From Trichoplax adhaerens (Eukaryota > Placozoa > Uniplacotomia > Trichoplacea > Trichoplacidae): a stretch of 64,000 nucleotides of DNA. Below are positions 24,076 to 34,395 of the stretch, piece by piece. Both the position numbers and the translations under genes were made by a program. Every line of letters starts with the position of its first letter. Position 1 is the stretch's first letter. The stretch covers positions 1,856,197 to 1,920,196 of the forward strand of contig NW_002060945.1 of the NCBI RefSeq assembly GCF_000150275.1. The letters are read 5' to 3'. Under the pieces are notes generated by a model, which made no database searches, had not been told where the DNA came from, and saw only the letters and a list, made by a program, of their open reading frames with translations.

Positions 24076-27000
24076 TTATTCCATGTCTGGCATGACACCT
24101 TTATTGTCATCTTTTCGTTTGCTAGGTTCGTAAACAGGACCACACTTTTCCATGTATTGTCGAATAAAATTTTTTATTCGATGCTTTACAGAATCAGTTA
24201 CTCTTAGACTTTCACTGGGTTTTAAACGTTTAGTTTCCTTGTCCAGGACACCATACGATAACTAAAAATGATAGTTTTGTTTGCATGATTTACAGGGTCT
24301 AGAAGTCTTGCAATAAAGTTAATTTATTGAACTTTATGATAATTAGAATAATTTACCTTGCGAGCTAAGGCTTTAAAGTCCTCCTTAGAAGTAATATGGC
24401 CGGTCTTACAGTCTGGCTTGCGGTACGGATTAAGATGTTCAATGATTGTTGGAGTAATCTACACAAAAGATGTATTACGTTAAGCGCTTTCGTTATAGTC
24501 TTACTGTTGTAGTGTGAAAAATTGAGGGCCAAAACTACTTTGTCATTGATAGCCTTACAGTCGAATTTATAATACCTTCTGTCTAAATTCTTCCTTAACT
24601 TTCTTATCAATTATTCTATCTTTGGTGTTTACTTTTACTTCTGGGTTCGATGTAAGCTCTTTTGTGCTTACTCTTGGAGATAACGGTTGAATACCATCCT
24701 TAAGAATCAAATACGTTAAGTTGTATAATTACTGGACATAAGTTTTGTAAATAGCATAAGCTTACGAATATTCCTACCTTTACTACAGAATGATCTTCTA
24801 CTTCGGTGCTGGCGGTGATGGAATCGTTTGTACTCGAAATTTTTTTAATTTTATCTGTAACATCTGTAACGGTCGGCTGTTGCCATTGTGAAACTCTGCA
24901 CAGTACGGGGTTGTTCAATTGATATTAGAGGAAATATTAGAAAAATGTTAAACTTGCACCATATACTAATGCAAGAATATTATTTTTATAAAGATATCTG
25001 ACCTGGTATGTATGTTATAATAATATATTCTTCCTTGTTGATCGATGGCGGCGCGCCAATCTGGTGGCAGAGGTGGAACATCTTTCAATGACTTCTGCTC
25101 GACATTTGAAGAATCTTGTGGCGGATCAGAAGCTGGCATTTCCTGCCTTTGTTGCTCTTGTACTTGATTCACAGCAGGTAAACGCGGAATAGGTTGTTGT
25201 TGCGCATGAAACATACGCAACTGATTGTATATAGCCATTTGTTGTTGTTGTTGTTGTTGATAGTACATCATTTGATTCTGTTGCCACTGTGCTGCATAGG
25301 TCGTAGGATATTGATTGTAAACGGTTGTCGGCTGAATAGTAGGCGGGTTTACGTGATTTGACGCTGTAACCGACGAATTCTGATTATCAGTTTCTTTCAT
25401 TTCAGAATCGTTATTTATCGTAGAAGACTTTGGTGAAGGGGTATACTTATTGGGCTTTTCATCACGTCTTTCGTTCCTATCATGACCTGATTTTCTCTCG
25501 TGATCGTCTTTACGATCTCGTTTATCTTCAAAACTTCTTGTTGGACTATCACGACTGCCACTTCTACGCTTTCGCTTTTCTGAATGAAGTCTGTCCCGGT
25601 CTCTATTAGAACGATGATCACGTCTATAGGAACTTGACCGAGGCGATGAATTACGGTAGCTCCTTCGGCGATAAGAATGTTCATGGTGGTGATTATGGTG
25701 TGAATAGCGATGTCTAGGTGGGGAAGAATCTCGTTTGTCCCTACTTTCTCTTTCACTAGATCCATTACGTTCAGAATTTTTTTCCACTGGATCACTCTCG
25801 GAATTTGTACCACTAATAATAGTTTCGATCTTTTGTTGGACACTTTTCGAGCTTTCTGGAGTACTAACTTCTTCAACGGTGACTTTCTTCGGGATGCGAT
25901 ATACTTCCTTTAAAGTGCTCCAAGATGAAAGAAGATCATTTGCTACCGTGGTAATTTCACTAGCATCATCCTTGGTGATAGCTGCATCGATATGTTCATC
26001 CGATGACGCTATATTTTCGGTCATTTTTTCAGTATCATCTTCAATGTCCATTTTTACTTCAGTGATTGTATCGGCTTCAGAATCGTTTACTTGGCAAGGC
26101 ATGTCTTCACTAGCACTACATAAGCTAGGAGAAGCACTTTCTTTTCCAAGGCTTATACTTGAATCTTCTTGGATATCGTTATTCTCGTCAGTAACAGTTT
26201 TCTGGTCCGAGTTTCTAGTAAGGTATTAAGTTAAATTTAATTTTAGAGTTTTACTAAAATATCGCATAAATACGTAAAAGCGAAAACTAACTGATTAGGT
26301 AATTCTTCCAAAGCAACAGTTTTCTCAGTCATCCCATTAACGGTAATATTTTCTTCCACAGGCGTACTTTGAGCCCACTTTTTTACTACGTGCATTATTT
26401 TGCTATCTTCTAGCATATTGCGCGATGTAATAGGAAGCAACTTTAAAGTATGCAAAATCTAAATGTTTGAAAATCATGGAGAATGTTAATAAGGTTGAGC
26501 TAATAATTTTGACGCAAAAATATCGACGTTAACGTTAGATTTTATCACGAACTTCTGATCGTAACTCTATGTCACTTTCATCGCTGTCTACCATCCAGCT
26601 CCAAAGCAAGGATAAACCATGGTACTTTACAAAATGCTTTAAATATACAGAACTTGCACTATCCTAGATGAGAAATGATCGGTAAGTATATTATAAAGTC
26701 CGATTTATTTCACCCCACAATATAATGATGTTAAATGTGAGGATACTACCTGAAGGACATTAAGCAATCTCAATCGATGCTCCGTAGTTTCAGCTCGAAT
26801 CATCAATCGACACAGTTTCAACGTAGAATCTACATCTTCTAAGCCTCTTTCATTTTCTGTTAAGGATTGAACTTCTTCTTCGAATTCCTATTGAGAAAAA
26901 ATATCAGATTTAAACTAAATGAACTATAGGGCAGTTAAAAGTAGCAATATCTTAGAATTCTAACAGATAATTCATCGCCATCTGACTCCGCAGCTGAGCC

Positions 27001-28944
27001 TTCATCTTTCTGGCGCGAATCTATACATTAATAATAATAAAACGTGAAATTAATATAATTAATTATGGACTATGGCACACGATGATAATAATCACACACC
27101 ATTCTTTGGTGCACCTAGGTAACCACGGCATTTTTCAGAGCCGCAATAACATTCTTGAACTTCTCTCCTACGTAGAGTTCAATTTAGTTAGGGCATATTT
27201 TAATAAATGTAATTTTTCATATAAATTCAAACTAACCCGTATCGTTCGAACTGATAATCAAATGTTAGTTCAGTATTAGCTGGAATCTTTCGCAAAGTAA
27301 AGAAGCCAATTCTCAACATGCCATTTACCGTCCACTAAATAGAACGTATATTAGTTATATAATCTCTTATAGGAGTACATCATCAATATAATACAGTTTA
27401 ACAACATTAAAATTTTGATTATGTTGTATAATACCTTCTGCGTAACACAGTTAGGATCACAACTATGGTTAATAAATCTAGAGAAAGTGCCTTTACGTGA
27501 TGCATCAATAATCTGGTGGTAGCCAAAAAAACATAATCTTAGATTTATAAAAGACGACCTATAGCTATCATTAAGAGCATTATTGATCATACCTCATTTG
27601 GGCTTAGTGTCATGAAGTAGTAATGTTTAATTTTCTTCTTTGCGTAGTCGCGTTTTCTTCGTTCAAATTCTCTCAGATCGATAACTTCCCCGCAATATTC
27701 CAGTACGAATTGATTGCTATTACAAATTTTATTAACAAGTTTTTTGGTCAATGTTTTTCTAGTTTTTCTAATATTTCCAAATGGTTATCAAGAATACAGT
27801 GGTAAACATAGAACTTACTCTTCTAAATCTTCAAGAGTCCTTAATCCAAATCCCTTCTTCTCTGTCTTGAATACTTCAACTTTTGGGTACTCGGCCTGAA
27901 AGAAAGTTTATTATAACTGTAACTTTTACTATTCCTCAGCTACGATGGGATAAAGCATGCTCTATTTTGCTGCATGATTCAGATATACAAACCATTTGAA
28001 ATCTACGATTGGTACAAAATTTCCCACAGGAACATTTAGAGCCGCTGTAATCATAATATACAGCATTTTAGATAGTTTTAACTAATTACAACAATAAATT
28101 TTTGCATAGGGTGGCAGATTTTTAAGTAGAATCTATTTAGATTCAAAGAGTAACTCTATTTTTAGGGAAACATACCATTCAATAAATAACATACGGTTCA
28201 AGCAGTTTTCTCCGCAACCAATAAAGTTTGGATCATCTATCAAAAGCGAATAAGGTACTTATTTCAGCGTGATTAAAAAATGATTATAAGCGAACTTTGA
28301 TAAATGTAATAACGAAATTACACTTCTAACGGCGACGCCGGTTTATCAGACTCTATTTGAACGTTTAATACAATCATAACAATATTCTAGAAAAATTATT
28401 TCAAGTGAGACTAACCTTCATCGTAGGTACATTCGCATGTCATATTTTTTATACGTTTATCCTTTGATTTTCTATTATATACGTAAAAGAGAGAGACATT
28501 ATTGGAAGTAATCAATCAGTTAACTTTCGGTACCAAGCAGATGGAACTAAAATTTGTGCTATGGTAACACTTTTTGATGGTCGAAAGTCGCTTATAATGC
28601 TGTCCTTCTAAACTCGTAAATGTACGTTCATACGGGGCGTTATTACAGTAATAAAACGTTAACAGAATTTCATGTCATAGTATCTTACCTTCCACTCAGG
28701 TAAGTATTGATATCCATCTGGTTAAATGCTGACAGCGGGTCGTCTGCGTTGCTGGTTGCCGATTTATCATCATTGTCTTCCGTCGTCTATAAGCGGAATG
28801 AATTGCAAATGAATTAAAGAAATACTTCAATAGGCTCATTGGTTAATACGGTCTCATAAAAGTACAATAAATGAAAAGCATGAATTAATGTAGTCTCTAA
28901 CCTTATTCAGAGTAGTCGCCTTATCATTTCCGGAATCGTCATTA
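24076..28944 (-). CDS. SETD2: Histone H3K36 methyltransferase SETD2, 19 exons visible, extreme 5' end unresolved
   Basis: Writes H3K36me3 on transcribed chromatin while bound to elongating RNA polymerase II. Exons (5' to 3'): 28902-28944, 28689-28786, 28416-28471, 28176-28236, 27993-28044, 27819-27895, 27593-27716, 27435-27512, 27237-27334, 27100-27167, 26965-27020, 26750-26887, 26553-26663, 26292-26458, 25003-26214, 24778-24895, 24576-24698, 24357-24458, 24076-24261; about 988 residues. Order: AWS (MTCECTYD, GCGENCLNRMLFIEC, CTNRRFQ), SET (GFGLRT, VLEYCGEVI, catalytic FINHSCDPNC, ELTFDYQFERYG), post-SET (CYCGSEKCRGYLG), a helical region (HGLSLLWSWM), SWSTLKEVYRIPKK, a Ser/Arg- and Gln-rich linker, WW (LPPDWRAAID...YYYNIHTRVSQW) and SRI (EHLNPYRKPDCKTG, YMEKCGPVYEPSK). 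The enzyme core is intact. The first visible exon starts in phase 2, so at least one upstream exon is missing from the model. Confidence 0.96.
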
Positions 28945-31900
28945 CTACATAGTTATAGATTGATAGAGTACATAATTACACGGTGTACTTGCATATCATA
29001 TCATAACAAAATCAAATGATAGAAATCATCATGCAACATTATTAACCAAGAAGAAAAAGCGCTATTGAGTAAAAATATGATCAATAGATCAGATAAGCCG
29101 ATCGTAAGCAAAATTATTGCCGGTTGAAAAGCTATGCTGATGCTGTGCTAATTGGATAGTAACTTGCAATGAAAATTATCAGTAGCTTATTGATTATGAA
29201 GTATTTGTGATATGTGGATGGTCAATTACAAAGATTGACCAATAATCCATGTGATATTTTAATGGAATAAAATTGACTACAAGGCATATGCTACATCTTT
29301 ACAAGCTGTATGAGTAGAGACTTTAATAAGAAAGTACGCCATTAGAGTATTTATTGTGTAAGCTGCGTTATCCACTTATGAGAATTTTTATAAAACTATA
29401 AAGGTGTTGAGCCACCATTTCCATGGCAGTAGAAAAAGCGCTAAGCCCGACATCAATATAAACCCTAACTCCAGGAATGACTCGATTTTAGTCTAATCAC
29501 TAATTCAATCAATCCTCCCCAACATGACTATTTCAGCAAATAGCGCGCTTAAGAGGATAAAGTATGATGTGTTCTTGTAATAATTCTCACTAATACTGTA
29601 TAATTAACACGCTATCACTATTTGGATTAATTCTACGTCCTAAATATTTAGTAAGCAATGCTAGCGATCGTTTGCCGATAGAGTCAAAATCCTAAAATAG
29701 TTTAACCATAGTTTAACTGACAAACTGACGGAAGGAATGACAAGCAAAGTGTTGGACATACGCACTGTATCAACCATCGTTTTTAGCTAGAATGGCCATC
29801 AAATGTATTCTGGTTCGATCTAGAAAGGAGATTCTTGCGCTTTCTTCTTATAAAATATTGTAAATGTATGCGCATCAATGTTTGATGTTGCTTATTAATA
29901 AGCGAAAGATTAACCCCAAAATAGGGTAATGTACATTAATATACGATAGCGTGAAGCGCATGATGAACTTAGTATTCAAGAGCCAAGTGTTTTATACCTT
30001 GGCCGAGCATTTGAACTCAATAACAGATGCATCCATCAGTCCAAAATGATGATTTTGCTCGGATGATTAATCGACTGCATATGAGTAGGTGATTAAAATT
30101 GCTGTCATTTTACTCTACTATAAACTAGCAATGTCCTATCGTATTTTATAGCATCTTCATTGCAGATCTTTAAAAAGTATCAAGTATTATAAGCATTCCT
30201 GATTAATGCATTCAAAATAAACGCTACATGTTGTTTGTATTAGCGTCAACGTCAGTGGCGCAGCGTTATTAAAGTCGACGATTTGGTTACTATTGTAAAA
30301 ATGATAGTACAAGTCATCAAGCTTGTTACAGATGTTTGATTCTAGCATAGTAACCTTGCATGTCTTCCAAATGGATATTTAGCACATGAAAATCAATTTA
30401 TTAGTTAGGTGTTTTGCTAAGGGCTGGCCAGTTGGAGCTCTTTACGTAGCAGGAGTAGTTCACGGTTATTTACTTTATCCTCAATTAAAATACAATCCAT
30501 CCCATGTGGATGGATCTCCAACAAACACATACTACGGTATAGGGAGAGAAAGGTTTACACGAATCGATTGCATAGTTTTGCTATGGAATTGACGGAAGCT
30601 CCTACTCTATTTTATTAACAATTAGTGGACAACCATAACGGATTTAGGCGGCATTTTTACGGATGTTTAGTGCACGTTGGTGTAGATGCTTGTTAATCAA
30701 TGTTTGTTACCGGGAGAGTCATAGCTAGTAGAAATATTCATCGATCGGGATCGATGATGTTGTAATGGAGTAACGGAGTAATGTGTTCATTTATGACAAT
30801 ATCATGGAATGGACGCCTTTCTGGTGAGCTACAGTATTGAAATGGTTTGAAGCTTTTTGCCACAGCGCATTTTTGATCTGCGTATATCGGAGTGAGTGCT
30901 GATTGAATGCCGCAATCCAGAATGATTGACGATAAAATATTACTGACGGTATCGATCTTTTGTCGAGGAGCATTTGCAAAGTGGAATAGCGGCACAGGTT
31001 TTACTCTACCTTGGGGCTAACACGATGTCTAGTAGAATAGGTTAAGCGCTTAATGGACATAAAAGGATGGAAAATTTGCGATCCATGCTTACCTATCCTA
31101 CATTGTCTACTGTCTATTACCAGCAACATCATTGACTATGCTTGAAGTCTTTTTTATTTGTACGTGCATGATTGAATTGATTCATCATATACTTCATACT
31201 TGTTTGGTCATTTCTTTTGAGTTTTCAATTGATATTTTTAAAGTGTGGTGATGATTTTGCAAGAAAACTAGACTGTTGAACAATTTGAAGTTAGTATTTT
31301 GATTGTCAGTGGAAAGGACTTGACTGGTTTTCTTGACAAATTAGGCCAAGATCGTGATAGATAGACTAGGATAAGTCCGGACAACAAGGGGTCATTTTGA
31401 AGAATACATGGGAAAGAAAGTAACCTGTAGCCATTGGTCAACACCATGTTGACAAGGCGATTGCGATTGAGAGAACAGTGGTCAAAAATAGATGATCTAT
31501 GTACAGGAAGAGGCGGCTGTTGAAATGAAGATGATGATGTTGACTTGGCAATGATCAAAGTGATTGATCAAGTACATGGTCGTCAACAAGTCTTCATTTT
31601 TGTCAAGAGAGATTTGTATCAATAATAAACATAGGCAGAATGTACTTTAGTAGTGGATTGGATCGAGACTTGTAAGCATGATGTCCACAAAGAAACTCTT
31701 TGGGCATAGGAGAAGACAAGTGTTTTTTTTTTTTAGTAAGCCATTTGTAAGATTGCAATAGAAGAACAACATGATGGATGATGATAACGACAGCAAATAA
31801 TTTAGATGAAAAATGGCAAAGTTTAAATGTTGTGACCACTGACCGAGTTGGTGAGGCTGTCTTGTGAGTGTGTTTTTTCTCCCTTGATTTCATTTTATTG

Positions 31901-32229
31901 ATTGTTGGCAATGGCTTGCTGCCTTCTCGAAAATTCAATAAGCTGCTGTGGATGGATTCAAATTTATGCGTGTGTGCGTAATACCATGGGCTCAGTCGAG
32001 CAGAATCATACTATGTTGTCTCCAAGAATGGTCAAGAGAGTTGAACGTTGACAGGCTAGCGTCGCCAGTAATATCAAGGCGTCAAGATTTCAAGCTTGCC
32101 GTGGATAGTCCCAACGAAGCAGGATGGACTTTTGCTAATTGCAGCCAATTTCCAAGTAAATCCTTGCCTTTGACAAAATGCTCCAACTTATTCTTTCACC
32201 AGTTGAAATTCAACCAACCACTATGGTAG

Positions 32230-32277
32230 ACACACACACACACACATGGAAAGTAGCTGCTACTGCTACTGCTACTA
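32230..32277. repeat. (AC)n followed by (CTACTG)n microsatellites
   Basis: An (AC)8 run at 32230-32245 is followed after 10 bp by GCTGCTACTGCTACTGCTAC repeats. Confidence 0.9.
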
Positions 32278-32716
32278 CGACTGATGATACTATGAATGAC
32301 CAATCAATAGGTGGCAAGCAAGATGTACTCGATCTATCCTCAATGCAATCAAGCCAATGGTCAAGATTGGATTAGCAAGAAAGGAAGAAGTGAAATAGTG
32401 CAAAATAGTGACAGCAATTTTTACCTGTACAATTGGAGGTAGTCAAGTGGAAAAGCGCAGAGTAGACGAAAGCTTGTACAGGCGCAGTCTCGACACGGAA
32501 GGGCAAACTGCTGTTGGAGATTGGGTGCTTGCCGTTGGACCTTTGCTTTTTGACTGCGTTGAGCAAGTTGGTCGACTTTTCTTTCCTTTCTACTTACGAA
32601 CGCTAGTTGACGCTGGCCCGTATGAGTAGCAAGGTCTTGCTTGACTTTCTGCAGGAAGAGAGTGCGTCGGCGCAAGCGATCAAGCTGCACAGACCGCTGA
32701 TACCGTACTGGCCGTG

Positions 32717-33290
32717 ACAGTGTACAGTGTCCAGTCCAGTGTTTGCTTACAGTATGTAGTACTCTACACTACAGTCCAACTTCCAGGAGTCCACAGTACA
32801 GTACAGTACAGTGTTCAAATGACTACAGTACAGTACGGTACAGTACAGCACTGGGAAGAAGGGGTACCATGTACTGTACACTGTACTGTACACTATACCC
32901 TACTGCACCGTACTGTACAGTACTGTACCTTTGGCCTTGAAATGATCTACAGTACAGTACAGTGCACAGTACGTACGTACTGTACAATGTACAGTACTTT
33001 ATCGTTGGACATGAACTTCTCTACAGTGTACTGTACTGTACTGTTGGACTTGAACTTCTCTACAGTGTACAGTACTGTACACTGCACACTGTACCGTACC
33101 GTATTGTACTGTACACACAGTACCTTTGGACTTCAAACTATCTACAGTGCACACTGTACAGTACAGCTTTGGACAGTACTGTACAGTCAGTAAATTGTAT
33201 TCCGTGGTAGCAATGCGCCAATAGCAGACTACAGTATGCCATGACCCCTTGACGCTGCAGTACAGCAAAATGTACAGTACAGTACTGTAT
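32717..33290. repeat. CAGTA/TACTG satellite array 3 with a recurring spacer unit
   Basis: CAGTA tracts of both polarities alternate with a spacer seen four times (starting near 32931, 33005, 33044 and 33126) of the form TTGGACTTGAACTTCTCTAC followed by AGTG. The spacing of about 40-80 bp shows a higher-order unit rather than a pure microsatellite. The 159-residue plus-strand frame over it is repeat translation. Confidence 0.9.
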
Positions 33291-33646
33291 GCGCTTGTAG
33301 CACTGTGCTAGGCAGGAAGAACCATTGCCCTTGACAGGCCATACCAACAATTTTAGTCAATGGGCCAATGGATTACCCTACGCAAACGATGCTACGGTAC
33401 TGATTTTACTGAGATAGCAACTCTTTAGTACCTACTGTACAGTCTACTCTATAGTCAGTCAACTACCAACAATTTTAGCTCATGGAATTTAGAACTTGCA
33501 AAGATGGCTGGAAAGAGAATACTGTACTATTGTCTGCCATGGATGAATGAATCCATTTTTCTTCCCTTTTGGCCACAGTACTATGACTTCCAACCCTACA
33601 GTACTTGAGGCACAAGTCCTGTCCCGCTTCAGGCAGGACAGCGTCG

Positions 33647-33712
33647 TGTCTGTCTGTCTGTCTAATCTCGCCACTCGTCGTCACTCGTCACTAGTCGTCA
33701 CTCGTCAGCAGC
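33647..33712. repeat. (GTCT)n and (CGTCACT)n simple repeats
   Basis: GTCTGTCTGTCTGTCT at about 33647-33663 is followed by four imperfect CGTCACT(C/A) units up to about 33710. Confidence 0.85.
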
Positions 33713-33818
33713 GTGTTACGGCATGACAGACAGGCAGATGCCGCTCCACTACCAATGAATGATGTCATTGGCGCTGTCAAAACACAATACAATAACAATG
33801 AGTATGAGGAGACAGAGG

Positions 33819-34110
33819 TCAAGCCGTGCTCAGCCAAAGGCCATTCTGCTGCGATAGCCAAATGCGGCTAGTTGTCCATTTCTTCACATGGTCTTTGCCA
33901 AGATCGTAGAGAAGAAGTTGCTTTCGCTTTCTCAACCTTTGCTAAGTGATACAGGTAATGAGAAATGCCAATCCGATTGTACTGACTTACTGTCCAGTCA
34001 ACATGATTTCTCCATTGGTCATCCGAGGATGAGGCACATGTGGACATCCATGGCAAAATGATCATGGAGGAGAGGAGTAGGACAAGTTGGACGACTACCT
34101 TGACCAACAT
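33819..34110 (-). CDS. Candidate small secreted peptide precursor, two exons with a 49-nt intron
   Basis: Function not recognised. An ATG at 34110 opens MLVKVVVQLVLLLSS followed by MIILPWMSTCASSS, a textbook signal peptide (basic residue, long hydrophobic core, small residues at the cleavage site). Exon 1 (33991-34110) ends at a consensus gtaagt donor. A 49-nt intron ends in a cacttag acceptor, and exon 2 (33819-33941) continues in phase with a strongly basic stretch, QRLRKRKQ, then LLLYDLGKDHVKKW, and stops after a total of 80 residues. The basic cluster could be a prohormone-convertase site. Without splicing the frame is also open, for 80 residues with a different tail, so both isoforms are possible. 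It starts 286 bp from the SEC14-like gene, in divergent orientation. It could be a chance frame; composition alone does not settle it. Confidence 0.4.
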
Positions 34111-34395
34111 GGGTAAATGAGTTCGTTAACCATTCTCATTCATGATGGTCAAGGCAGTCATGGATGATGATGATTGGAAAGCTATTTTGCTTTCGACAGG
34201 TGATATTGGTCAATCATGCAGATTGACATCACTTTCTCCCACCTATGGCGATGGCTAGTGGATTCATCCAGTATTGTAGTGAAAGACGTAGTGTTGTTAC
34301 TAGCAACGATCTCTGTCGAATAATCTTCTATCGCTAAGTTAGGCATCTACCAAATTGATGTTATAAATTATTTTCAATTAGATTACTAAGAAGAA

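Larger units (their letters stand above)
28945..33818. other. SETD2 5' flank and compositionally distinct segment
   Basis: 28.9-30.6 kb is ordinary AT-rich sequence that should hold the SETD2 first exon and promoter; I could not identify the exon. From about 30.6 kb the composition changes to longer GC-richer runs, with frequent TTGACC/GGTCAA and CAAG words and several long but unrelated open frames on both strands (for example 31268-31558 minus, 31948-32229 plus, 32421-32690 minus). None matches a family I know. One of them (around 32610-32690 minus) is Lys/Arg/Gln-rich and is followed by a consensus gtaagt donor, so exons of an unknown gene are possible. Confidence 0.5.

Noticed and set aside
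25415-26229. Long frames (153 aa minus, 164 aa plus) within SETD2
   Set aside because: Shadows of the 1.2-kb SETD2 linker exon, which is read in another frame and has conserved flanking domains.
32714-33268. A 159-residue plus-strand frame and companions
   Set aside because: Satellite translation of array 3.
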